DNA of 26,565 nucleotides from positions 1-26,565 of the IMG/VR virus record IMGVR_UViG_3300009285_007250; one strand, 5' to 3'. A program made the position numbers and the translations under genes. Below are positions 13,182 to 20,768 of the stretch, piece after piece; the stretch's first letter is position 1, and each line of letters starts with the position of its first letter. The notes beneath the pieces were generated by a model. The model saw nothing but the letters and a program-made list of their open reading frames with translations. It made no database searches and was not told the DNA's origin. Source of the stretch: a virus.

Positions 13182-16100
13182 TCATTCCGCCCTCACAAGC
13201 GAAGTTGCGCATCTGCATCCTGGATGACGGGTCGGCTGCCTCCACCCATCGGGGAAGGCGCCATCAATCGCCACCGGATCGGCCTCGCCGAGGGCCTCGC
13301 AGAACTGGCAGATGTCCGGCAAGCCGTAGGCCGGCACCCACTTCTTCCGCAGCTTGGTCTTGTCGAGCAGATTGCGTTCCGCAGCCAGATCCCACAGCCG
13401 CTGCTGCCCCTGGCTGGCGGCCCCCGCCAGCTCCGTTCGCGCAATCATCGCCGCGCGCAGCCGGCGCTGCGCCTCTGTATAGCGCCCGACCCGCGCAAAG
13501 AACGCCGGATCCGACAGCGGCACGTCGGCCGCCTGAAGCCGATGCGCATACGCCAGCACGGCCGAGGACTGCCGCGCCGTCAGCCCGATCGATCCCCGCA
13601 CGACGCGCGCCAGCTTCGTCGCGGACCAGCCCTCCTGTAATCCCTGGATGACAGCGGCGCGCACGCCCTCAATGCTCGCCGGATTGATCTGTGCCCGGAT
13701 CAGCTCAGCCGCGTGGGCCGCCGCCCAGGCGACGGCCTCGGGATTCGCGACGTTGAAGATCGGATGCGGTGCCTTCGTCGGTAGTCCGATCGCCTCGGCC
13801 CCGAGCTTCGCGCCGACGAGCCACACCTCGGCCAACCACGTCGCGGCATCATCGATCGCGTCGGCCTGCCACGCTTGAAACGGCACGAGCGCAACGACGT
13901 GCTCGAGGACGACGTCCGGATCGATCGTCGTCGCGAAAACCGTCGTCACCTCGTCGAGCGGCGTGCCCTCCGAGAGTTGCTGCAAGCGCGAGGCGACGCT
14001 ACGCCGGACGGCCGGTTCTCGGCGCGCCACCCGCCGTGACAGCTCGGGCAAATCCTCGATGTCATCGAGCAGCGCTCGGGCCGCCCACGTCTCACCCTCC
14101 TCGTCGCCGGCTTCTCGACACACCGCCAGGACCGATGCCCACTCCACTGTCACATCGGATGTCGTGCGGGTCATGGCCGTCGAAAAAGGTGACGGCGGAA
14201 GCGCGGGAACCGTCCGGCCCACAATGGCCTCTACCTCGCGACGCACCGGCTCGCGCCCAGCCGGCATCGAGAGCAACTGCGGCATCGGGGCGCTCGCTAG
14301 ATCGGCCACCGCCACAGACGTCGATGGCAACACGTGCACTTGTCCGCGCCCATCGGGCAGCGGCTCGAGCCCCTGCATCTTCCGCCAGTCATCCACCAGC
14401 GGCGCCCACGGGGCCGCCTTCGCGGCCTCTAGATGCGCGACCTTGTCCTCCTCGATCGTCGAGGCGAACGAGAGCACGAGCCGGTCGTCGTACTCCGGCA
14501 CGATCCGCTCTTGGATGTGGGCGCGGAAGAACTCGCGACGAGGCTCGATGAGGTGCTTCTCGAAAATGTACTCCCCGGTATCGATGGTCGCGCGCGCCGA
14601 GCCTGGCGCGATGATCCCCATCATCTCGGGCGGCATGCCGAAGGTCTGCCGGATCGTGTCGCGCTCGTGCTGACGGAGCGGCACCAAGTCCAACTCCTTA
14701 AACGACTGCGACAACTCGTGGATGCCGATCTTCCGCGACGCGAAATAGGGCAACGCCGCGCGCCAGAACCCGCCATGCTGCGCGCGCCACCGCTCAGCAA
14801 GCCGCTGCACCGCCGCATCGCTGATGACGCCGGCAGCGTCCCTCGTCTCCTCAGGCCAGATGATCAGGTCTGGACGCGCCCGATTGATGAATGTCATGCG
14901 CGTGTTGCCACTCAGCATCACGTGCCCATTCCGACGGCTGAAAAACAGCTCATTGGGGACCGTCACGCACCAGACGACACCGTCGTAATCCACGACGTCC
15001 ACCCACGAGACACCGACCTTCTTTATCGCGCCCGTACTGTCCGAACGCGTGCCTCTTGTGAGAGCGTGCGCGTGGAGTAGCCGCGATACGCTGTCAGTCC
15101 GGATGTGCAAGAAGTATTCGCCGTGCGCCGAAGAAACGTAAGTCGACCAACCGACTTGCACACAAAGACGCTGAACGTCGTCAATCAATCCCTTGCTGTG
15201 GCTGTAGTAAGCACTCGGCTCGCCATCTTTCGTCCGAGAGCCATCCCCATTGATTAGCGTCCTGAGCAGTTCCCGCTGCGCGGTAACGGGCCACTCGTAG
15301 ACTTCTACTGGCAACCGCTTGTTGGCCGCGCCGTCACCGACGTGAATACCCATCCACTCACACAGGCCATGATGTGTCACCGTCCATTGATAGGCTGGCT
15401 TCCAATGCGCCTTCTCGCGCACCGGAACATACCGCTCGCGGACCCACTCAGGCGGGAAGATGCTCAGAGCTCGCCGGATATCGGCGACGTACTTGCCTTC
15501 ACTCTGCCCCACCCCAATTGCTCGACGATTGCGACTACCCTCGCTGACGTAATAGCCGAGGAAGGCGGCAAAAGCATGCACCTCGTAGGTGAGCGGCTCG
15601 TCGACGCCGAACTTTGGTGCACGGCCGCCACCACGTGACCCAGGCTTCCGCTTCGTCACCCGCGCCACAGCCGGCATGTCGACCATCGTCCGCGCGCCGC
15701 CATACCAACCCGTATCGCGCCAACGGAATGCACGGCCAGGCGTCGCGCTTACCTGCTGACTCTCGACTAATTCCCACGGCCGGTACCCCGGCTTGTTACA
15801 ATCTTTCCGTTCCACCCAAAGGCGGTGCGTCGGTGTTACGCATGCATCGACGCGCTGGCCGTGCCAATGATGCATCTCGCCAACATGCCTCGCCCGCGTG
15901 ATGTGTAGCGGATGATGGTACTCAATGCACTCGATTGTCGGGTTCCAGGTGGCGACCTCGTCGGTGTCGAGCAAGTCGAGACCGTTCACCCAACCTCGGC
16001 GCGTTAGGCATTCCGTCTGATCGTCGTGACAGTGCCGGGCCGCAAATTCATCCGTCTCCAGCTCGTCGGCCAGCGTGCGCGCCAGGCCCGACCCGCGCGA

Positions 16101-16742
16101 GTAGGGATTCGCCGGATCAGGATCGACAATCCACAGAATCTCTGTATCGGGAATCTCCTCCTGCCATCCGCCGTAGGCCACGCGGAACGATCGACGCTTC
16201 GGCGTCGGCGTCTCAGCGATCCAATTCGGCGGCAGCGGCCAGAACGCGATCGGCGCGCCGAGCCCGTTGCGCTCCTTGATCCAGAATGTCTCGCCCACGA
16301 GATCGACGTGGACGGACGAGATGCGTAACAGCGATGGCCCCACCATGAACGCGTTCGCGCTCGCCAGCGCGTCGAGCAGCAGGTGCGACTCGATCGGCTT
16401 CAGCTTTTCTTCGGCCGTCGCGCGGAGGATCAAGTCGCGCCGCTCGCGACCATAGGCGCGCTGAATGATCCGCGCTCGTCGGCCGCCGCGAGGCGGTGCA
16501 TACAGCTGCCACTGCGTCGACGCGACACTGTGGCTGATTTTCTGCGCGACGGCACGCAGCCACGGCATCGATGAGTACCCTTCCAGGATCTCCCGCGTAC
16601 CGCGCTCGGGTGCCGCGCCTGACGCGCCGGGATAGACGCCCGAGAGTAGGTGGAACGCCTGCGAGGCCGACGGCTCCGAGAAGAGGCCGATGGCGGCCTT
16701 GGCTGCAATCAGCAGCCGCGTGCCGAACGATCCCTGTGGCAT
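13182..16742 (-). CDS. Portal protein fused to minor head protein, intein-containing
   Basis: A 1186-residue precursor, 810 residues after removal of the intein (238-613). Residues 1-237 and 614 to about 760 form the portal: VGETFWIKERNGLG, PPNWIAETPT, DPDPANPYSRGSGLA, and TFGMPPEMMGII are typical of phage portal proteins that form the dodecameric DNA-entry ring. Residues about 980-1186 match the SPP1 gp7 / Mu F-type minor head family: RTELAGAASQGQQRLW, CQFCEALGE, and the terminal HPGCRC. Fusion of these two is unusual because they are normally adjacent genes. The ATG has GGAG 8 bases upstream. It lies downstream of the large terminase, as expected for a packaging and head module. Confidence 0.92.
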   Translation of the reverse strand: MPQGSFGTRLLIAAKAAIGLFSEPSASQAFHLLSGVYPGASGAAPERGTREILEGYSSMPWLRAVAQKISHSVASTQWQLYAPPRGGRRARIIQRAYGRERRDLILRATAEEKLKPIESHLLLDALASANAFMVGPSLLRISSVHVDLVGETFWIKERNGLGAPIAFWPLPPNWIAETPTPKRRSFRVAYGGWQEEIPDTEILWIVDPDPANPYSRGSGLARTLADELETDEFAARHCHDDQTECLTRRGWVNGLDLLDTDEVATWNPTIECIEYHHPLHITRARHVGEMHHWHGQRVDACVTPTHRLWVERKDCNKPGYRPWELVESQQVSATPGRAFRWRDTGWYGGARTMVDMPAVARVTKRKPGSRGGGRAPKFGVDEPLTYEVHAFAAFLGYYVSEGSRNRRAIGVGQSEGKYVADIRRALSIFPPEWVRERYVPVREKAHWKPAYQWTVTHHGLCEWMGIHVGDGAANKRLPVEVYEWPVTAQRELLRTLINGDGSRTKDGEPSAYYSHSKGLIDDVQRLCVQVGWSTYVSSAHGEYFLHIRTDSVSRLLHAHALTRGTRSDSTGAIKKVGVSWVDVVDYDGVVWCVTVPNELFFSRRNGHVMLSGNTRMTFINRARPDLIIWPEETRDAAGVISDAAVQRLAERWRAQHGGFWRAALPYFASRKIGIHELSQSFKELDLVPLRQHERDTIRQTFGMPPEMMGIIAPGSARATIDTGEYIFEKHLIEPRREFFRAHIQERIVPEYDDRLVLSFASTIEEDKVAHLEAAKAAPWAPLVDDWRKMQGLEPLPDGRGQVHVLPSTSVAVADLASAPMPQLLSMPAGREPVRREVEAIVGRTVPALPPSPFSTAMTRTTSDVTVEWASVLAVCREAGDEEGETWAARALLDDIEDLPELSRRVARREPAVRRSVASRLQQLSEGTPLDEVTTVFATTIDPDVVLEHVVALVPFQAWQADAIDDAATWLAEVWLVGAKLGAEAIGLPTKAPHPIFNVANPEAVAWAAAHAAELIRAQINPASIEGVRAAVIQGLQEGWSATKLARVVRGSIGLTARQSSAVLAYAHRLQAADVPLSDPAFFARVGRYTEAQRRLRAAMIARTELAGAASQGQQRLWDLAAERNLLDKTKLRKKWVPAYGLPDICQFCEALGEADPVAIDGAFPDGWRQPTRHPGCRCATSLVRAE
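14904..16031 (-). other. Two-motif LAGLIDADG intein in the portal protein
   Basis: In-frame insertion of 376 residues. Cys238 begins CHDDQTECLTRRGW (block A); TPTHRLW (303-309) is block B; FLGYYVSEGS (394-403) and LLRTLINGDGSR (492-503) are the two LAGLIDADG endonuclease motifs; WCVTVPNELFFSRRNGHVMLSGN is blocks F and G. The flanks ELETDEFAARH and TRMTFINRARP join into a natural portal sequence. The penultimate residue is Gly instead of the usual His, and the +1 nucleophile is Thr614. Both are tolerated in some inteins but can slow splicing. Both endonuclease motifs keep their acidic residues, so it is likely an active homing element. Confidence 0.92.
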
Positions 16743-16759
16743 CGTGTTTCTCCAGATCC

Positions 16760-16990
16760 TTAGACGAACGACGCGCCAAGCGCATCCGCCGCCCAGAACA
16801 CCAGCAACGCCGGCACCATCAGGATGACGGCGAGCCCCGCCACACTAAGCACTATGATGAGCGCCGCAACGACGACGAGCAGGGCACCGCCGAGCGCCAA
16901 GACGATCGCGCACGCGGCCGGTACAAGAATCGCGATCATCAACCCGAGGCCAACGGCGTAGATCAGATAGCCAAGCGTTCGCCTAATCAT
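16760..16990 (-). CDS. Small membrane protein, two transmembrane segments
   Basis: A 76-residue protein, almost wholly hydrophobic: MIRRTLGYLIYAVGLGL, then two long apolar stretches (about residues 8-37 and 40-70) with few charges. The N-terminal arginines suggest the cytoplasmic side. It sits between the terminase and the portal. Holins have this shape, but so do many unrelated small membrane proteins, and no lysin is nearby. The ribosome-binding site is weak (AGAGA). Confidence 0.65.
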   Translation of the reverse strand: MIRRTLGYLIYAVGLGLMIAILVPAACAIVLALGGALLVVVAALIIVLSVAGLAVILMVPALLVFWAADALGASFV

Positions 16991-17037
16991 GCGCGTCTCT
17001 TTGGCGTGACGTCATCCCACAACCCCCCTTCAGTTCC

Positions 17038-17256
17038 TTATGGCGGCCCGTCCTGTGGGAACCACCCGACGCCGCGCTGCGTGCGCGTCCGATACTCCAA
17101 CCGTGCCGAGGCTTCAGCCAGCCGGCGCCGCTCCTCGTCAGCGGCCGCGTCCGCATCCTCCGGTTCGATCCCCACCGGCGACGCGATCGACAGACGATCG
17201 AGCAGGCGCCCGCGCAGGTCTAACCGACTCCACCGCTCACGCCACGTGCCCCTCAT
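17038..17256 (-). CDS. Small charged hypothetical protein, 72 residues
   Basis: Begins MRGTWRERWSRLDLRGRLL; the middle, EPEDADAAADEERRRLAEASARLEYR, is a strongly charged helix; it ends FPQDGPP. GGAG lies 8 bases before the ATG. The upstream region is the left end of the TnpB element, so the insertion separated this gene from the large terminase and may have changed its expression. No family recognised. Confidence 0.55.
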   Translation of the reverse strand: MRGTWRERWSRLDLRGRLLDRLSIASPVGIEPEDADAAADEERRRLAEASARLEYRTRTQRGVGWFPQDGPP

Positions 17257-17309
17257 CGGGATTCTCCAGGCCGGAAACCCCGGCGTTCAGGCCGGGGAGG
17301 AGCGCCGTC

Positions 17310-17338
17310 TTGCTTCGCGTAGCTTACAAGCGTATACT
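17310..17338 (+). promoter_or_regulatory. Promoter of tnpB, probably leaderless
   Basis: TTGCTT (17310-17315), a 17-base spacer and TATACT (17333-17338) form a good sigma70-type promoter. Transcription would start near 17345, at or one base before the GTG start of tnpB (17346). No Shine-Dalgarno is present, so the message would be leaderless. Confidence 0.65.
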
Positions 17339-17345
17339 GCGCCTT

Positions 17346-18518
17346 GTGAAAGTGCGTTATCGATTCCGGTGCTACCCGACCGACGTTCAGCGCGAGCACC
17401 TTGCACGCGTGTTCGGGTCTTGCCGCTACGTTTGGAACTGGGCGCTCAGGATGCGCACTGACGCCTACTTCAACGACGGCGAATCGGTCGGCTACGTCGA
17501 GTCGAGCGCGCGGCTGACCATGCTGAAACATCAACCCGAGCATGCCTGGCTGAACGAGACCAGTTCGGTTCCACCCCAGCAGGCGCTCCGGCATTTGCAG
17601 ACGGCCTTCGTCAACTTCTTCGAGAAACGATCGGCCTATCCGAGATTCAAACGGAAGGACGGAAAGCAGGCTGCCGAATACACCCGATCCGCATTCAAGT
17701 GGGACGAGGCCAATCTGGACTTCGCCGGGCTCGGCCGTCTGAAGGTCCGATGGTCGCGGCAGTTCGCGAGCGCGCCCACCACCGTCACCCTGACCCTCGA
17801 TCCGGCAGGGCGCTACCACGCAACACTCGTTCTCGACGAGACTCCGACAAAGCTCCCGGCCGTCCATCGGGCCATCGGGATCGACTTCGGCGTTTCGACT
17901 CTTGCGACTCTTTCGACCGGAGAGAAGATCGACAACCCGCTCCACCTGGATCAGGCCGAGAAGCGTCTCGCCAAGGCACAACGGGGCTTCTGCCGAAAGA
18001 AGAAGGGGAGCAACCGGAGAGCCGCTCAGAAGCTCCGGGTGGCGCGACTTCACGCCCGTGTGGCCGATGCCCGATGCGACTTCCTGCAGAAGCTGACCAC
18101 CGATCTCGTCCGTCGGTTCGACGTAATCGCCATCGAGGATCTGAACGTACGTGGCATGACCAAGAACCACAGTCTTGCTCGCGCGATCTCGGATGCCTCG
18201 TTTGGAATGTTCCGCAGGATGCTCGAATACAAGTGCGAGTGGTACGGCCGGGAGCTTCGGCTCATTGACCGCTTTTACCCGTCGAGCAAGCGCTGTTCGG
18301 CCTGCGGATACGTACTCGCCGAGTTGGCTCTCGGCTGCCGCACTTGGGATTGCCCCGAATGCGGCGCACATAATGACCGCGACGAGAACGCGGCCAAGAA
18401 CATACTCGCGGCGGGACACGCCGTGACAGCACGTGGAGGGCGTGTAAGACCCAAGCGGATTCAGTCCCGCAAGGGCAATGCCCGTCGAAGCGCGAACCAG
18501 CTTGAGGAGGTTGCTTAG
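17346..18518 (+). CDS. tnpB: TnpB, RNA-guided transposon-associated nuclease
   Basis: A 390-residue protein starting with GTG (VKVRYRFRCYPTDVQ), the usual N-terminus of the family. The RuvC-like nuclease is intact: Asp180 in GIDFGVSTLATLS, Glu264 in IAIEDLNVRGM, and the final Asp in HNDRDENAAKNI (344-346). A four-cysteine zinc finger is present (CSAC 317-320, CPEC 336-339). TnpB proteins cut DNA next to a short target motif, guided by an RNA from the element's right end, and help the element persist at its site. It lies opposite to the phage genes, between the large terminase and the portal. All catalytic residues and the full length suggest an active protein. The start choice is supported by the promoter at 17310-17338. 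Confidence 0.92.
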   Translation: MKVRYRFRCYPTDVQREHLARVFGSCRYVWNWALRMRTDAYFNDGESVGYVESSARLTMLKHQPEHAWLNETSSVPPQQALRHLQTAFVNFFEKRSAYPRFKRKDGKQAAEYTRSAFKWDEANLDFAGLGRLKVRWSRQFASAPTTVTLTLDPAGRYHATLVLDETPTKLPAVHRAIGIDFGVSTLATLSTGEKIDNPLHLDQAEKRLAKAQRGFCRKKKGSNRRAAQKLRVARLHARVADARCDFLQKLTTDLVRRFDVIAIEDLNVRGMTKNHSLARAISDASFGMFRRMLEYKCEWYGRELRLIDRFYPSSKRCSACGYVLAELALGCRTWDCPECGAHNDRDENAAKNILAAGHAVTARGGRVRPKRIQSRKGNARRSANQLEEVA

Positions 18519-18565
18519 CATGGCGTCTTTCTCAGGAATCCCCGCCCTTCAGGGCGGGGAGGATG

Positions 18566-20209
18566 TCAAGTCTGCGCCTCCCCGCGATAGGCCGCGAGCG
18601 CACGCTCATACGCCTCGCGGTAAACGGGATCGTCGGGATTGATGACCGACTCGCCGGTCGTGATGTCGAGGTCGACACCGCCCGAATCCGTCAAGACATT
18701 CAGTGCTTGCGAGGCCGCATCGATCTGATCCTTGAGCGCCCCAGCCGGAAACGTCGAGATCTCATCCAGAAAATCCCGAGCCGTCGCCGCGTCCTCAGCA
18801 TTCGGCGTGCCGTCGGATTCGAGCCGGACGAGCAACGCGACGTTTCCGCCCTCGGCCTGCGATCGCAGCGGTCGCGCGCGCGTCACCTTGTTATCGGATG
18901 GCGACAAGCCGCGATACGCATAGCCGGCGAGTAATCGTCGATGCGCGTTGATGACGGCCTTCCCGCTCGATCCGGGTTCCTGCTCCTCGGTGATCGTCAC
19001 GCCCACACCGTCGAGCTGCGCCGTCTGGAGCATCTCCCGATCGACGCGCGCATCCCCCCACCGGCCTTTAACGATGCTCGTGATGACGAACAGTCCGTCA
19101 CGCTCGCGTTCCATGCGAAGCCCAACCGTCCGTGGTCCACTCCCCCCTTCCGTACCAGCGACGTCCCACGATCGAATGCGCGCAACGACGTGGGATGGCG
19201 GATCGTGAACGACACGGAACCAATCTCGATGAAACATCAGGCCAGCCAGCGGTGCCGGGCGCTGTTGAAACTGTCCGCTTTCACCCCACGAACCCAGTTC
19301 GTTTTGAATCGTCGCTTCGACCTTCTCCGCTGTCCACTCTTCGGGCCAGAGCAGCTCGCCCGGCTCAGTGCGCGGATCTTGGAATCCGATGGGCGTCATC
19401 TTCATCCGCGGCCGCAATTCATGGCGGCCTGCGCCGAGATCGATGAACGTGGGTGGCTCATACTTCATCGGCAAGCAGAGATGCACCCACGCGGGATCGT
19501 TCTTGCTGAGAACGTACGCACTGAGATCCTTCTCGCTGATCCGCTGCATCAACAAGATCGTCGCAGCATCGAGCGTCACACCGCGCGGGCCGAGACCGTA
19601 ATCCCAGAATTCGGTCGCCTGCTTGACCTCTGCATCAGAGAGCACCTGCCTGCGTGTATTATGCGGGTCGTCGACAATTTTGACGTGCATGTGCTCACCG
19701 ACGATTCGGCCACCGATCGACGTCGCGATCCGCCAGCCGCCGGCTGTCGTGTTGAAGCGCGTCTTCTCGTTCTGCTCGGCGCTCAACTGGACGGCTGGCC
19801 AGCGCGTAGAATACCATTCAGACTGGATCAACAACCGCGTCCGGAGGTTGTCACGCGTCGCGAGCGTCTGATCGAAACTCGCGCAAAGAAACTTGAGCCA
19901 TGGTCGGCGCGCCCACGCCCACGATGGATAGAACACACTCACCGTTAGCGACTTTGACGTCGCCGGCGGCACGTTGATGAGCAACTTCCGGATCTGGCCG
20001 GCATCGACCGCACCCAGATGGTCCGCGAGCGCGCCGATGTGCCAGTTATCCTTGTATGGCTGATGCGGTTCGACGGAGGACCATCCGCGTCGAATGAACT
20101 CGTGCAGGTTGCGCTCGACGGCCCGCGTCTCGGCCTCGTCGAGCAGACCATGCAACTCGCGGCGGGCCTCCACCCCATCATCGTCGATGGCGCGAGCAGT
20201 CACGCCCAT
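18566..20209 (-). CDS. Terminase large subunit (packaging ATPase and nuclease)
   Basis: A 547-residue protein. The ATPase half has a Walker A-like LLINVPPATSKSLTVS (about 77-91) and Walker B VKIVDDPHN (176-184). The RNase H-like nuclease half starts at RSWDVAGTEGG (Asp349) and ends with FPAGALKDQIDAASQAL, the usual last acidic site. It cuts and pumps phage DNA through the portal. I chose the ATG at 20209 because it sits one base after the stop of the small membrane gene (TGACATG); a longer frame would overlap that gene. The stop codon coincides with the right end of the TnpB element, so the insertion left the protein complete or replaced only its last codon. Confidence 0.93.
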   Translation of the reverse strand: MGVTARAIDDDGVEARRELHGLLDEAETRAVERNLHEFIRRGWSSVEPHQPYKDNWHIGALADHLGAVDAGQIRKLLINVPPATSKSLTVSVFYPSWAWARRPWLKFLCASFDQTLATRDNLRTRLLIQSEWYSTRWPAVQLSAEQNEKTRFNTTAGGWRIATSIGGRIVGEHMHVKIVDDPHNTRRQVLSDAEVKQATEFWDYGLGPRGVTLDAATILLMQRISEKDLSAYVLSKNDPAWVHLCLPMKYEPPTFIDLGAGRHELRPRMKMTPIGFQDPRTEPGELLWPEEWTAEKVEATIQNELGSWGESGQFQQRPAPLAGLMFHRDWFRVVHDPPSHVVARIRSWDVAGTEGGSGPRTVGLRMERERDGLFVITSIVKGRWGDARVDREMLQTAQLDGVGVTITEEQEPGSSGKAVINAHRRLLAGYAYRGLSPSDNKVTRARPLRSQAEGGNVALLVRLESDGTPNAEDAATARDFLDEISTFPAGALKDQIDAASQALNVLTDSGGVDLDITTGESVINPDDPVYREAYERALAAYRGEAQT

Positions 20210-20210
20210 G

Positions 20211-20402
20211 TCATGGCCTGTCTCGCATCCTCCAACCCTCGGCACAGAGACTCACACCGATAAACATCAGCGTTAAGCCCATCATTGCTGCCACGATACC
20301 GTCGGTCTCAACCGCAAGCGCGGCAAGCACAAGCCCGATGACAACGAGCGCAGCGCCGGTCCCTATTTTACCCGATCTCGTAGCGGGTTCCCAAGTCTTC
20401 AT
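20211..20402 (-). CDS. Small membrane protein, two predicted segments
   Basis: A 63-residue protein starting MKTWEPATRSGKIGTG, followed by two hydrophobic segments (about 15-33 and 39-56) and a charged end WRMRDRP. Its stop is one base from the terminase start, so the two are probably coupled. The upstream ribosome-binding site is weak. No family recognised. Confidence 0.55.
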   Translation of the reverse strand: MKTWEPATRSGKIGTGAALVVIGLVLAALAVETDGIVAAMMGLTLMFIGVSLCAEGWRMRDRP

Positions 20403-20478
20403 ACGCGCGCTGCGTGACGGCTTTCCTGGCGTAGCGCATCGACGATGACCTCTAGGCACTCTCCCGACGCGAAGAGCA

Positions 20479-20613
20479 TTACTTGCACGATCGGTATGGC
20501 AGCGCAGGAGGGGAAGACCGGCCCTCACAAACGGCGCGCTCGGCCCAGGCGCGTTTGCTCGCGGCGAACATCCGAGCGCGCACCTCGGGAGAATGTCGCT
20601 GCCCTCGTTTCAT
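20479..20613 (-). CDS. NUMOD3-like fragment, 44 residues
   Basis: Begins MKRGQRHSPEVRARMFAASKRAWAE. The pattern G-x-x-HS-x-E-x-R-x-x-M is the NUMOD3 DNA-binding module, also seen in the GIY-YIG endonuclease of this window. No nuclease domain remains. GAGGTG lies 5 bases before the ATG, so it may still be translated as a small DNA-binding peptide. It is more likely a relic of a homing endonuclease inserted between the methyltransferase and the terminase genes. The rest of 20403-20768 holds no other credible gene. Confidence 0.5.
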   Translation of the reverse strand: MKRGQRHSPEVRARMFAASKRAWAERAVCEGRSSPPALPYRSCK

Positions 20614-20701
20614 GGCTCACCTCTGTCATCGCGCACGCGACCCCAACCTCGCGTAACTTATGCCGTCGCCCTTGCGTCCCATTTAGCTTGCGAACTGGCT
20701 T

Positions 20702-20710
20702 CTTATATCA
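20702..20710 (-). promoter_or_regulatory. Extended -10 promoter candidate for the terminase-portal unit
   Basis: The minus strand reads TGATATAAG (20710-20702), an extended -10 element (TGn plus TATAAG). No good -35 is visible. It follows a short GGAG/CTCC hairpin with a T4 run just after the methyltransferase stop (about 20753-20738), which would mark a weak boundary between transcription units. Confidence 0.35.
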
Positions 20711-20768
20711 CACGGTTCGGGATTGCATCATCAGTTTGGGTGTATGAAAAGGAGCCCACTACTCCGGG

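Larger units (their letters stand above)
17270..18568 (+). mobile_element. IS200/IS605-type element carrying only tnpB (IS1341-like)
   Basis: Both ends carry the typical subterminal hairpin: left CCCCGGC/GCCGGGG (17278-17284 with 17291-17297) and right CCCCGCCC/GGGCGGGG (18540-18547 with 18552-18559), each followed by AGGA. No transposase tnpA is present, so movement would need one in trans. The right end runs into the stop codon of the large terminase (18566-18568, on the other strand). The region from the 3' end of tnpB to the right end is where the guide RNA (omega RNA) of such elements is made. Exact outer boundaries cannot be fixed without an empty site. Confidence 0.8.

Noticed and set aside
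17253-18521. 422-residue minus-strand frame opposite tnpB
   Set aside because: It is the antisense shadow of tnpB, which has all catalytic motifs on the plus strand.
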